Counted from the stretch's first letter, positions 51,155 to 59,665 are shown. The stretch is 64,000 bases of DNA from Ornithinibacillus californiensis (GCF_001038485.1 NZ_LDUE01000058.1:62001-126000); one strand, 5' to 3'. Notes: a model not told the origin generated them from the letters alone. Made by a program: numbers and translations.

Positions 51155-51937
51155 TCAATCTATCTTTAGCTTTATAGCTCTCGTTGCAATAAACGTTTTA
51201 ATATAGTTGTCTATAATTCTAGTTCCACCAAAATCATCTTCATAGAAACCTGTAATAACAAACCCCTCATCTATTTGTCCTTGAATTTGATCCTCTAGCG
51301 TATGGGCATATTCAATTGTCTGCCCAGATGTGATATATTTTTTCACTTCATCCTCTGGCAAATAATCTAATGTGGATGATGGAATGGAGTATTTTACATC
51401 CAAAATTCCTTTTCTTTCCTGATTATCATCAAAAATCCATAAGAGAGGATTAGTAAATCCGGCAATTAAGATACCATTCGTCTTTAGTACTCTTGATACC
51501 TCATTCCATACAGGTTGAACATCCTTTACAAATAGATTGGAAACAGGATTTATAACCAGATCGAATTGCTCGTCTTCAAAATAACGTAAGTCTGTCATAT
51601 CACCAAGTACCGTTTTAAGTGTTAATCCATCACGTCTTGCAACCATTTCATCTTGCTCTAATTGCTTCTTAGAAATATCCGTAACGGTGACATCTGCACC
51701 AGCCGCAGCTATTACGGGTGCTTGCTGTCCTCCCCCAGAAGCTAAACAAAGAACTTTTAATCCTTCTATTGATTTTGGAAACCAATTCCTTGGGACTGAT
51801 TTTTCCGTAGTAACTGTGATTTTCCAATCACCTGATTTACTTTTAGCAATCGTATCGCTGCTAACTGCTTGAGTATATCTAGAGCCCTCTTCCACTTTCT
51901 TATCCCATGCGTCGCTATTTTGTTTGGTTGTATCCAT
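51155..51937 (-). CDS. class I SAM-dependent methyltransferase
   Basis: A 260-residue methyltransferase with a Rossmann fold. Motif I is LKVLCLASGGGQQAPVIAAA, Asp at the end of strand 2 is in VTVTDISKKQLEQD, then DMTDLRYFEDEQFDLVINP. Members methylate small molecules or tRNA; the substrate is not predictable. It is separated by 20 bp from the phosphotransferase gene upstream and may be cotranscribed with it. Confidence 0.88.
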   Translation of the reverse strand: MDTTKQNSDAWDKKVEEGSRYTQAVSSDTIAKSKSGDWKITVTTEKSVPRNWFPKSIEGLKVLCLASGGGQQAPVIAAAGADVTVTDISKKQLEQDEMVARRDGLTLKTVLGDMTDLRYFEDEQFDLVINPVSNLFVKDVQPVWNEVSRVLKTNGILIAGFTNPLLWIFDDNQERKGILDVKYSIPSSTLDYLPEDEVKKYITSGQTIEYAHTLEDQIQGQIDEGFVITGFYEDDFGGTRIIDNYIKTFIATRAIKLKID

Positions 51938-51957
51938 GTTGAATCCCCCTAGCTCAT

Positions 51958-52791
51958 TTATCTCTTCAGTCTTAATCGTATCTCATTAACTAGTAATTGT
52001 TTTTCTTCCTCACTAATCGCATCTGCTGATAGCTTGCGGGCTGCTATTGGAACAATCCAAGGTTCAATGTCCTCATATGTCGTGCCAGTGAGATGTGTAT
52101 ATTCGCCCATAAAAATTTCTATTATCCTCTCTCTGGTAGCATCAAAGAAGGAAACGATGTGTTGTGGTGTACTTGGAGGTAAAACAGCAAATCGAATCAT
52201 TAAGATGTATTCTGCAATATCAGTTTCTGGATTACCGCTCGTCGCATCATTCCAATCTATCAATACTGCTTTCCCATTGCTAATTAATATATTGTTAGGA
52301 TTCGGATCTCCATGGCAAATTTTCGATTCAATAGGTAAACTATCTAACATCCGGATAGCTTCCTCTTTTTCCTCTTCACTTAGATAATCTACACTTACTA
52401 TTTGTCGCTTTAAATAGTCTCTTTGAGGTCGTAATGCTTCATGTGCTGAACGATGTACTTCGCTTAATAGTCGAGCTGTAAGCCGAACATCATTCCAAGT
52501 CATTTCTGGCTGTTCCTCATTTGATTGTTCGAGAATACTCTTGAATAAGCGTTCTTTTTGGGTTTCCCCATGAACTTGTTCAAAAACAATACCTGGTCGA
52601 TTATCAAACTCCACAATTTCGTAGGCTCGAGGAACTGATAAACCCATTTCCCACATAGCTAACGTGTTCTCAAATTCTCTTTTCAAGGTGCTAAGATTCG
52701 TATTTGGTTTTGCTAGTTTAATGACCTTGTTGCCCTCCCACTCAAACACATCGGAGTTACCACCTTCACCTACTTTTCTACCAAGCTTCAT
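51958..52791 (-). CDS. aminoglycoside phosphotransferase-like kinase
   Basis: About 277 residues of the APH/choline-kinase fold. The Gly-rich N-lobe is LGRKVGEGGNSDVFEWEG, the catalytic loop is ICHGDPNPNNILI and the metal motif is VLIDWNDATSGN. Natural substrates may be small metabolites; antibiotic resistance is not implied. The ATG at 52791 follows GGAGGGG. Confidence 0.86.
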   Translation of the reverse strand: MKLGRKVGEGGNSDVFEWEGNKVIKLAKPNTNLSTLKREFENTLAMWEMGLSVPRAYEIVEFDNRPGIVFEQVHGETQKERLFKSILEQSNEEQPEMTWNDVRLTARLLSEVHRSAHEALRPQRDYLKRQIVSVDYLSEEEKEEAIRMLDSLPIESKICHGDPNPNNILISNGKAVLIDWNDATSGNPETDIAEYILMIRFAVLPPSTPQHIVSFFDATRERIIEIFMGEYTHLTGTTYEDIEPWIVPIAARKLSADAISEEEKQLLVNEIRLRLKR

Positions 52792-52922
52792 ACATGCCCC
52801 TCCTTTAGCAAACTTTACCATCACTATAACACAAATATTCAGAGTAAATTCCATAGATTTCCATTTGCGTTATCACACCTTATTTCCCACGGAATACAAT
52901 ATGCTAGAAAGGTGTGAGGAAA

Positions 52923-53543
52923 ATGCCTATTTCTTTCCCAGTAGACATTCAGACGCTTTGGGTAAGTGGTGGTCGAGATAAGACAGTTTATTACCCCCAA
53001 GTTACTCGTATGAAAAATCAAATGCTCGAAAGATATATCAATCAATCGATTATCCATGAGACTCAGAGTTTAATCAATCAACAGATTGCCGAGATGCCAT
53101 CAACCGTAGTAGAGATGCTCGGAACTTATGAAATTAAAAATAATCAACGTGATGTATTAAGTCTTACTCTTACCAACTACACCTATCACGACAAAGCAGC
53201 ACACGGAATGACGTATATACGGTCATTAACATTTGATCTGGAAAAAGGTAAGAAATGCGAATTAGCGGATCTTTTTAAACCGGATAGTAATTATGTCGAA
53301 AGGTTATCCACCATTATCAAAGCACAAATTCAAGAAAGAGATATCCAATTGATCGATGATTTTAAAGAAATCAGTCCGAACCAAGACTTTTATATTGCTG
53401 ATAAAACACTCGTCATTTATTTCCAACTATATGATATAACGCCATATGTATTTGGTTTTCCGATGTTCCCGATTTCTGTATATGACATTCAAGATATTAT
53501 TAAGGAGGATGGACCTCTAGGACGGCTGGCGCAAAACAATTAA
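52923..53543 (+). CDS. DUF3298/RsiV-like domain protein
   Basis: About 206 residues. The N-terminal VDIQTLWVSGGRD region, then LSLTLTNYTYHDKAAHGMTY and a C-terminal SPNQDFYIADKTLVIYFQLY are the DUF4163/DUF3298 pattern found in Bacillus YtrI/RsiV proteins. No signal peptide is seen, unlike most such proteins, so the location is uncertain. ATG at 52923 with AGAAAGGTG upstream. Confidence 0.82.
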   Translation: MPISFPVDIQTLWVSGGRDKTVYYPQVTRMKNQMLERYINQSIIHETQSLINQQIAEMPSTVVEMLGTYEIKNNQRDVLSLTLTNYTYHDKAAHGMTYIRSLTFDLEKGKKCELADLFKPDSNYVERLSTIIKAQIQERDIQLIDDFKEISPNQDFYIADKTLVIYFQLYDITPYVFGFPMFPISVYDIQDIIKEDGPLGRLAQNN

Positions 53544-53616
53544 CTTCCTCAGATGTTTTCTTCTTCATTAGTTTTTTCACTTGAATGTGGGCATAGTACT
53601 ACTAGGAGGTGTCAGC

Positions 53617-53775
53617 ATGGTGGATAGAAACGATGAGGATTTGAATCAGTACAAAGCATCTAAGGCAAGTGACGAAAAAACAGAAGCAGTCTCCACAGAT
53701 GAACGGCACAACAGAAATGCCCGGGAATCTGCAGTAGAGCAGAACTATCCTAGAATTGACACAGAAAATTTGTAG
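53617..53775 (+). CDS. small hydrophilic protein of unknown function
   Basis: A 52-residue, highly charged protein (Asp, Glu, Lys, Arg, Asn rich, KASDEKTEAVSTDERHNRN). Perfect AGGAGGT site 6 bp before the ATG and a terminator after it. The composition resembles other small disordered Bacillaceae proteins of unknown role. Confidence 0.75.
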   Translation: MVDRNDEDLNQYKASKASDEKTEAVSTDERHNRNARESAVEQNYPRIDTENL

Positions 53776-53782
53776 CTTTTAC

Positions 53783-53819
53783 AACGCTTGGTTAGACGAA
53801 ATACCGAGCGTTTTTTTTC
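53783..53819 (+). terminator. terminator after the small hydrophilic protein gene
   Basis: AACGCTTGGT pairs with ACCGAGCGTT around a ten-base loop, followed by a run of T. Confidence 0.9.
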
Positions 53820-53839
53820 TATTTCAATCACTCTTTGTA

Positions 53840-54331
53840 TTAATACTCATCCCATTCAATCTCATCGTTATTTAGAATTTCTTCAATCACATCCGTATGA
53901 TGAGATTCACTAATAATCTCATAAGGAACTCCATTGACGTCGAGATAATTTTCATCGAAGAATAGATGCACCGTTTCTGTGGAATAGTGCTTTTCAGCAA
54001 CCTGATTCTTAGCGATTATCTGAAGCGAATAATCTAAATCATATCTATCGATGTCACTCCTATTTCCAAGTTTTTTTAATTCCATATTCCTAAATCCTTC
54101 CAATATAGTCGTCATTGTCTCTTGATCTTTAATAGTTGGCGTTATTTTTCGTTTCAACCAATTATTCTGGCCAATCGAAACAATAATCCCCTTTACTTCT
54201 GTTTCTTCATCAATCTTACCTGACAGAACTTCTTCTATTGTTTTATAAATAAAAATCTCTCTAAAAATAAAGATGAAAAGTATAAAAATAATTGCTATTA
54301 CTAAAAGCTTTAGTAATTTTTTCTTCTTCAT
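53840..54331 (-). CDS. membrane-anchored protein of unknown function
   Basis: A 163-residue protein with a very hydrophobic N-terminal membrane segment (about 7-26), then a mixed alpha/beta domain (IKDQETMTTILEGFRNMELK, later ETVHLFFDENYLDVNGVPY). No family recognised. Confidence 0.75.
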   Translation of the reverse strand: MKKKKLLKLLVIAIIFILFIFIFREIFIYKTIEEVLSGKIDEETEVKGIIVSIGQNNWLKRKITPTIKDQETMTTILEGFRNMELKKLGNRSDIDRYDLDYSLQIIAKNQVAEKHYSTETVHLFFDENYLDVNGVPYEIISESHHTDVIEEILNNDEIEWDEY

Positions 54332-54404
54332 TCAATCCCCCCTGAAAGACCATTACTATAAATACGTTTCTCACAGTCAATTTGTTTCAAAATTCATTTG
54401 AATC

Positions 54405-54749
54405 TCATTCTGAGAGATTAACCCAAATAACTGCCCCCATTGGGTGCTTATACGGTACTGGTTCCTTATAGATTCTAGGATTAGCAAGCACCCAAGCATA
54501 CGTTTTCTTATAAGGTAATTCCAGAGCATTTCCACTCTCTACACCATGTAACTTCTTACTCTTCTGGTACTCTTCCAGCGATAATTCAATACTTTCAACA
54601 AGTTCCACTTCCCCAAATATTTTCCCAGAACCACTCTTTATCAGTGCAATGGTCCCTCGAATCTTTGAATTGGAACCCCGAATCTCCCAAGTCTTTTCCC
54701 CATTTAAAATTAATTCGATCCATGGTGATTTGATGATGAGCCCTTTCAT
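54405..54749 (-). CDS. ASCH domain protein
   Basis: A 114-residue single domain. MKGLIIKSPWIELILNGEKT, WEIRGSNSKIRG and the YKHPMGAVIWVNL end are typical of ASCH domains (PUA-like RNA-binding fold). The substrate is likely a modified nucleoside or RNA, unproven. Confidence 0.87.
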   Translation of the reverse strand: MKGLIIKSPWIELILNGEKTWEIRGSNSKIRGTIALIKSGSGKIFGEVELVESIELSLEEYQKSKKLHGVESGNALELPYKKTYAWVLANPRIYKEPVPYKHPMGAVIWVNLSE

Positions 54750-54785
54750 TCTGTTTCTCCTCTGTTAGTTAGTTTTTTAGCTAGA

Positions 54786-54962
54786 TTAGAAGAATATCCC
54801 TCTTATAATGGCAACAATTACTACCAATCCAATCAGCATAAATAATCCTTTAAAGGTGAATCCTGTAGCAGCGTTACGCCCGTGTGACCACATATTGTTA
54901 TCACTATCGCGGCTGTTGCGAACAATATGTTTATCTAAGTTTCGATTATCTCTTTCTTTCAT
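54786..54962 (-). CDS. 58-residue membrane protein
   Basis: A short gene with a near-ideal site (AGGAGG, 6 bp) before the ATG. The N-terminal half is hydrophilic (KERDNRNLDKHIVRNSRDS), then a membrane helix (GLFMLIGLVVIVAIIRGIFF) ends the protein. Family unknown. It lies directly downstream of the HAD remnant at 54974. Confidence 0.68.
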   Translation of the reverse strand: MKERDNRNLDKHIVRNSRDSDNNMWSHGRNAATGFTFKGLFMLIGLVVIVAIIRGIFF

Positions 54963-54973
54963 TCGCTTACCTC

Positions 54974-55069
54974 CTATCTACTTATATCTTCCCCTCTGAT
55001 TGGCGTATCAAATAGGACTCCACCTGCATCAAGGAAAATACAATTTATTGACTCGTAGTTTTGGCTCAT
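54974..55069 (-). pseudogene. N-terminal remnant of a HAD-family hydrolase
   Basis: An ATG with GAGGGG upstream opens a 31-codon frame containing NCIFLDAGGVLFDTPIRGED, the DxGGVLFD motif I of HAD phosphatases, and ends in TAG. A HAD protein is normally above 200 residues, so only the N-terminus remains. It ends 11 bp before the 58-residue gene, which suggests a deletion joined them. Confidence 0.72.
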
Positions 55070-55236
55070 ATTACCCCTCTTTTATCCAGGTTTTGTAATC
55101 TAATTTAATTCTAACATAAAATTCTGACATCTATAAACGGATTCCTGCTATAACTTCTCCAGATTACCCCACTTCTAATAACTGTACTTTCTGGCAAAGA
55201 TATTAATAAAATATACATTGCAATAGGAGCGGTACA

Positions 55237-56253
55237 ATGGAATTACAACTAATTGAGGCATATGTACCACAGCAGCACTTCCAAAACGTAGATGCATCCT
55301 TGAAAGACTTCCCATCTGTTTCGTATTGGATTTCTAATGAACCAATTGATCGAACACATATCCGGATTCTCGTTGATAAAACAAAGACGGAAGATATATT
55401 AAATTACCTTGAAAAACAAGCAAAAGCTATGGAAGGGTTTGAAGTGTTGCTTTTTCCAGTTCAAACATACATCGCTCGATTAACGGAGGAAGAAAAAAAA
55501 CAGAGAGAGAAAACAAAAGAAGAAGATGCGAGTAAACTGCAGCGAGTCAGTCGGCAAGAACTACTTGGAACCATTAAAAAGACTAGCAATATTACACTGA
55601 ACTATACGCTATTGATTATCATTGCCGCAATCGTCGTTACGATTGGGTTTATTCAGAATAGCCCCGCAGTCATTATAGGAGCAATGGTAATCGCACCAAT
55701 GCTCGGACCTGTGATATCCATTGCTTTTTCTTCCATTTTAGGTGATAGTACTATACTTCGGGGATCTATGATGACGTTGCTATACGCAGTAGTCATAGTA
55801 GTAGTTATATCCGTTGGTTTTACTTTCTTTTTCCCTGTACCTATTGATAGTAGCGAGTTTTCTTCCAGAACTCATGTGAATATTGCAGATATTGTGTTAG
55901 CATTTGTCACTGGCATTGCCGGGGCACTATCCACGCTCAATAAATTACCTGGATCTCTTGTGGGGGTAATGGTTGCAGTAGCTCTTATACCACCAAATGT
56001 AGTACTAGGCATGACGTTAGGGGCAAGAATGTGGAAAGAAGCATATGGGTCCATGCTGTTGCTCGCAGGAAACATCTCCGCTGTCATCTTAGCTGGTATC
56101 ATTGTCTTTTCCCTAAGTGGCATCCGACCAGTTAGATGGAGTGAAGTAGAAAAAGCTAAAACATCAAGAAAACGATCGATACTGTTTGTAAGTTTAGTTA
56201 TTGTTATTTTAGTTATTGTTATCTTATTTAGTAAGAATCTTGATTTGGTTTAA
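55237..56253 (+). CDS. DUF389 (TIGR00341-type) membrane protein
   Basis: A 338-residue protein. The N-terminal 100 residues are soluble and mixed alpha/beta. Six or so membrane segments follow, with NSPAVIIGAMVIAPMLGPV (about 147-165) and LVGVMVAVALIPPNVVLGM, the repeated AMVIAP/AVALIPP signature of the DUF389 family. The function is unknown. AGGAGC before the ATG. Confidence 0.88.
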   Translation: MELQLIEAYVPQQHFQNVDASLKDFPSVSYWISNEPIDRTHIRILVDKTKTEDILNYLEKQAKAMEGFEVLLFPVQTYIARLTEEEKKQREKTKEEDASKLQRVSRQELLGTIKKTSNITLNYTLLIIIAAIVVTIGFIQNSPAVIIGAMVIAPMLGPVISIAFSSILGDSTILRGSMMTLLYAVVIVVVISVGFTFFFPVPIDSSEFSSRTHVNIADIVLAFVTGIAGALSTLNKLPGSLVGVMVAVALIPPNVVLGMTLGARMWKEAYGSMLLLAGNISAVILAGIIVFSLSGIRPVRWSEVEKAKTSRKRSILFVSLVIVILVIVILFSKNLDLV

Positions 56254-56271
56254 GAAGATGAACCATACGGC

Positions 56272-56305
56272 AAGCACCTCCTCCTTATTTTTTAGGGAGG
56301 TGCTT
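56272..56305. terminator. hairpin after the DUF389 gene
   Basis: AAGCACCTCC pairs with GGAGGTGCTT between the convergent DUF389 and lipoprotein genes. No long T-run after the stem, but its placement fits a terminator. Confidence 0.65.
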
Positions 56306-56331
56306 ACATAAACATTATTTGCAAACCATTT

Positions 56332-56700
56332 TTAGAAATCGCTAGTCGTCGACTTTTCAATTAAGAAATCTATTAACTCTTCCCTATTATTTGTCTCGAA
56401 AACTTTATACTCTGTATCAAAGACTATATAATAGGGGATTTCTTCTATTTCATCAAAAAGTGGGCTATGGCCTTGAGGTATAGTCTCCTCTTGCATTGAT
56501 TTTACAACTGTAATTCCATTTTCTTTTAGTAATTCACTACTAATCCTATCATCGCGATCAGAAACTACTACATATAAAGCGTAATAATATTCCCGATCTG
56601 ATAAGTAATTGTCGTACTTTTCTTTATTAGGAAGGAGTGCTTCTGTCGTACAACCGGTTATAATAAACAAAATCATAATTAAAATTATCGTTTTTTTCAA
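56332..56700 (-). CDS. small lipoprotein of unknown function
   Basis: A 122-residue protein with signal peptide and lipobox ITGC (Cys16). The mature part has VVVSDRDDRISSELLKENGI and IPYYIVFDTEYKVFETN, resembling a small thioredoxin-like or substrate-binding fold, but no CxxC. AGGAGGAG before the ATG. Confidence 0.8.
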   Translation of the reverse strand: MKKTIILIMILFIITGCTTEALLPNKEKYDNYLSDREYYYALYVVVSDRDDRISSELLKENGITVVKSMQEETIPQGHSPLFDEIEEIPYYIVFDTEYKVFETNNREELIDFLIEKSTTSDF

Positions 56701-56727
56701 TCTTCTCCTCCTTTATTAAATCCTCCA

Positions 56728-57363
56728 CTACAAAATGTACTCCGTTATTCCTATGTAAAACTCATACATAAAATAAAGAGAAAATCCGAGCAGTAAAATT
56801 CCTGCTAGAATTGAAAAAATCCTGATCATATTACGGCTCATCAATTTCCTAGTGAAAGCAATAATCGTAAGTAATCCGATGTCATGGATCAAGATACCTG
56901 TCATAATTCCTGAAGCAATCATAAAAAATTGTGCAGGTTCGGAAGTATCATAGGATTGGGTAAGCACGGTTCCGAATACACTTAACCAAAATACGAGATT
57001 ACCAGGTGAGATGGCGACCAAAAAGCCGTTTCGGTAGGATGATAGTATCGATTTTGTAGGTCTCTCTCCCTTAAGGGTAATATCTTTATCTGCATTTTTA
57101 ATAGAATCATAGCCAATTAGAAGCAAAAACACTGCACCAACAAGCCACATAGGTACCTGGATAAATGGGATTTGTAGAACTGAAGCTAGCCCTAGATATA
57201 GAGCCGCAATTAATAATAAATCAATTGTCATCCCACCTAAACCAACTGCCCAACCATGCAAAAATCCATTTTTCATTCCTTGTTTGGACATTTCCACTGT
57301 TATTGCTCCAACAGGCATTGCTATTGCTAAACCTATTAATACATATGTGAAAAACAGTTCCAT
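56728..57363 (-). CDS. LysE family amino-acid exporter
   Basis: A 211-residue membrane protein with about six segments. The LysE/RhtB start GLAIAMPVGAITVEMSKQGM and the later FLVAISPGNLVFWLSVFG give the family. Exports amino acids or similar metabolites, substrate not known. The ATG follows AGAGGTATG. Confidence 0.88.
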   Translation of the reverse strand: MELFFTYVLIGLAIAMPVGAITVEMSKQGMKNGFLHGWAVGLGGMTIDLLLIAALYLGLASVLQIPFIQVPMWLVGAVFLLLIGYDSIKNADKDITLKGERPTKSILSSYRNGFLVAISPGNLVFWLSVFGTVLTQSYDTSEPAQFFMIASGIMTGILIHDIGLLTIIAFTRKLMSRNMIRIFSILAGILLLGFSLYFMYEFYIGITEYIL

Positions 57364-57372
57364 AACATACCT

Positions 57373-57453
57373 CTATTCTTCTATTGGAATTAGTAACTCA
57401 GCTTCTAGATTATCTTTACGTAAAATTCTGACATAAACACCCAAACTCCACAA
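57373..57453 (-). pseudogene. short C-terminal fragment resembling a GyrI-like ligand-binding domain
   Basis: Just upstream of the LysE-like gene a 26-codon open stretch encodes GVYVRILRKDNLEAELLIPI and ends in TAG. It looks like the C-terminal strand of an AraC/GyrI-like effector domain. Stop codons precede it in frame. Very short, so tentative. Confidence 0.35.
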
Positions 57454-57476
57454 GACCTAATCCTAATATGTTAGTA

Positions 57477-57519
57477 GGGACAGTCCCTCTGTGAACTTAT
57501 TCACAGAGGGACTGTCCCC
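57477..57519. repeat. long GGGACAGTCCCTCTGTGAA palindrome
   Basis: The third long-form copy of the palindrome, near-perfect arms with a short AT loop. It sits after the stop codon of the minus-strand gene at 57530 and may serve as its terminator. Confidence 0.82.
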
Positions 57520-57529
57520 ACCCATAGCT

Positions 57530-58042
57530 CTATTCAATTAGGTTTCCACTATTGTCATAGTATCTATAATCTGTAAATGAGTTTTTTAAATTGGGCAATT
57601 CAATCCATTTAACCGATGCTTTCATTGGTTGAAACTCTACTTCTGTAGGTTGCCCATTAATATCTACTGTCATTTTGGCAATATCATTTTCGCCGTTTGT
57701 AACAATCAAAAAGGGAGTCATTTCTTCCATAACGTTCGGAATAAATGTACTAAAAGTCTCTTGGTTCCTTACCTCTAAATGTCTCCATTTATAATTCCCA
57801 TCTTTATCCTGATCAAACTCAATATAACCAGGACTGCCATCGGCCAGAATTGGAACAACCCGTTCATTTATAAAGTCCTTTATTTCTAGGATTTCAATGG
57901 ACATGTTTTCATATCCTTCAATAGAGTTTATTACCCTTATGATAGATTCCTCATCATTACCATATAGTCCCTCTTCTGCATAAACAGCAAGAACAACACC
58001 CAAGACTAAGAAAGGTATCATAAACCAGATAAACCGCTTCAT
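57530..58042 (-). CDS. exported protein of unknown function
   Basis: About 170 residues with an N-terminal signal peptide (possible cut after VYA). The mature part has SIIRVINSIEGYENMSIEIL and a series of beta strands around PGYIEFDQDKDGNYKW. No known domain. The second ATG (58042), 7 bp after AGGAGG, is preferred over the one at 58045. Confidence 0.75.
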   Translation of the reverse strand: MKRFIWFMIPFLVLGVVLAVYAEEGLYGNDEESIIRVINSIEGYENMSIEILEIKDFINERVVPILADGSPGYIEFDQDKDGNYKWRHLEVRNQETFSTFIPNVMEEMTPFLIVTNGENDIAKMTVDINGQPTEVEFQPMKASVKWIELPNLKNSFTDYRYYDNSGNLIE

Positions 58043-58111
58043 CATTTTCCTCCTTTCATAAAGCATTTTATATACTCTATAAACTATAATTCATTCTTAT
58101 TCTGAAATATT

Positions 58112-58282
58112 TTAATAAGTGCCTCGTTTAATCTCTTTAACCGTGTTAATTTGAGCATCAGCTCCGAACGTGGAACGGAACTTTTTTCTAGCTTCTGCGG
58201 GCGTTCGCGCAATGATTGACTTACTCTGTTTTTCACCATTCTGCTCTGCTTCAACTTGATATCGCTTTGCTCCACATTTCAC
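58112..58282 (-). CDS. small basic Bacillaceae-type protein
   Basis: A 56-residue protein from a GTG with AGAGGTG 6 bp upstream. The sequence has RYQVEAEQNGEKQSKSIIA, then RTPAEARKKFRSTFG and VKEIKRGTY. The pattern of strand, APAEARKKFR-like helix and strand gives a plausible small fold. An overlapping frame at 58084-58275 is discarded. I do not know the function. Confidence 0.62.
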   Translation of the reverse strand: MKCGAKRYQVEAEQNGEKQSKSIIARTPAEARKKFRSTFGADAQINTVKEIKRGTY

Positions 58283-58383
58283 TTATAACACCTCTTCTAT
58301 CTTAATTATCTCTCTTTAGATAATGTGTGGTCAAAGGTTTTCACATAAAAGCAGCGACTGCTCCAATTGAACAATCGCCATCA

Positions 58384-58851
58384 CTATTTAACCTCCAACG
58401 CAAATGCATAAAAAGCATCCCCATCAGAGACATTGCCATTCTCCCACCAAACTCCGTAATAGTAATAATAAAGCCCTTCTTCATCCGGTGCAGTAAAAGT
58501 ATGGTCCGTAACAGTAACATCCATTTCACCATCTTTACTAGACTGAGTTAAATGGACCTTATTTGGCATCGGCTTATAATCCATACCAAACATTACAGTT
58601 GCACCAGCTTCCACCTGAATTGGGTCCTCATCCATTAACAGTTGTTTCGGTCCAGCCGTATCCACACATTCAGCATACCCGAGTGACTTCCAGCAATAGG
58701 TGCCTAGCTTCGTATCAAATCTTTCACCGTCAATCTCGATATAAGCATTAGGAGGCTTATCTCCTTGTGAACTACTATTAATTTGTCCAGGCGTATTACA
58801 CCCACTTAAGATGAACATGATTATTATAATAAGTAGATACTTTTTCTTCAT
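58384..58851 (-). CDS. lipoprotein of unknown function
   Basis: About 155 residues with lipobox LSGC. The mature part has AYIEIDGERFDTKLGTYCWK, with a Cys pair (YCW and AECVD), then PIQVEAGATVMFGMDYK and an Asp/Tyr-rich end (GLYYYYYGVWWENG). This pattern recalls Ig-like or copper-type folds but is unproven. The ATG at 58851 follows AAAGGAG; the longer frame is not used. Confidence 0.78.
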   Translation of the reverse strand: MKKKYLLIIIIMFILSGCNTPGQINSSSQGDKPPNAYIEIDGERFDTKLGTYCWKSLGYAECVDTAGPKQLLMDEDPIQVEAGATVMFGMDYKPMPNKVHLTQSSKDGEMDVTVTDHTFTAPDEEGLYYYYYGVWWENGNVSDGDAFYAFALEVK

Positions 58852-58957
58852 AACTAATGTCTCCTTTAGTAGTTTAGACGGTATTTTTAATGAAATTGTT
58901 TCACCTTTGATGAATGGAGAATTTCTATTCTTTAACTCGCCCACTAAATTTAACCAA

Positions 58958-59238
58958 GTTAATGATTAGCGTACTTCTATTCTCCAACTCAATTCAATTT
59001 TTCTACCAAAATAACGATTTGATAGATTCTATTATTCATCTTACTCCAAATTCACTGTTAAGTTAACGATTAGAACCCCTCTATTCCTCATCTCAATCCA
59101 TTTCCACTGCCAAGTTAACATTTAGAACCCTTCTATTCCTCATCTCACTCCATTTCCATCTCCAAGTTAATGATTAGAACCCTTCTATTCATCAACTCAC
59201 TCCATTTCTACCGCCAAGTTAAGGATTAGAACCCCTCA
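58958..59238. repeat. 52-bp tandem repeat array (locus C)
   Basis: Units start at 58958, 59010, 59062, 59114, 59166 and 59218, exactly 52 bp apart, with the last unit partial. The later units contain AGAACCCCTCT or AGAACCCTTCT, then ATTCCTCATCTC and CCATTTCCA. The first two are degenerate. It fills the gap between the lipoprotein gene and the FAD-oxidase remnant. Nothing else is seen in that 455-bp gap apart from the terminator at 59264. Confidence 0.85.
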
Positions 59239-59263
59239 CAAAATAGCCCAACAGAAAAACCCA

Positions 59264-59298
59264 TTAAAAAAAGCCCAAAATCCACGGATCTTGAGCTT
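59264..59298 (-). terminator. terminator after the FAD-oxidase remnant
   Basis: In the minus-strand RNA AGCTCAAGATCC pairs with GGATTTTGGGCT (G-U pairs allowed) and is followed by seven U. Confidence 0.7.
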
Positions 59299-59306
59299 CC
59301 CCACTA

Positions 59307-59417
59307 TTATTCAGGAACAATATTATGGTTATGGCAGAAACGATTATCTGGGTCATATTTCCGCTTCACTTCTACAAGTCGTTCATAGTTTTCCTGATAG
59401 ACAAATTCAACAACCTG
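59307..59417 (-). pseudogene. C-terminal remnant of a berberine-bridge-type FAD oxidase
   Basis: A 36-codon frame ends in a proper TAA and a terminator. It reads VYQENYERLVEVKRKYDPDN, then RFCHNHNIVPE, matching the C-terminal BBE domain of FAD-linked oxidases (NYxRLxxVKxxYDPxNxF). In-frame stops and the loss of the rest show decay. The following 250 bp hold no readable gene. Confidence 0.72.
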
Positions 59418-59665
59418 CTATGATCCACGGGGACAGGTACCTCGGTTCAACCATGAGATCAGAAACCTATCCCCTATGACTTTCTGCCGATCCATGGTAC
59501 CTTCCCCATGGAATGCCGAATTCGTGGAATCACTAAATTCCCAAAGACGGTTTAATAGTCCAATCAATGTTTGAAGTTAATCATAGTATAAAAGTAGGAT
59601 AACATGGCTTTTTAATCAATTTTAGATGTATGGTATACGAACAAATGTTAGAAAGGGGAAATTCC

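Noticed and set aside
51958-52791. Aminoglycoside resistance gene
   Set aside because: The fold is shared by many metabolic kinases; the sequence does not match a resistance enzyme I recognise.
58084-58275. 63-codon frame on the minus strand
   Set aside because: Overlaps a better supported GTG-start gene in another phase with a good ribosome site.
58958-59238. CRISPR-like regular repeats
   Set aside because: Whole 52-bp units are conserved with no unique spacers and there are no cas genes, so it is a tandem repeat, not a CRISPR array.
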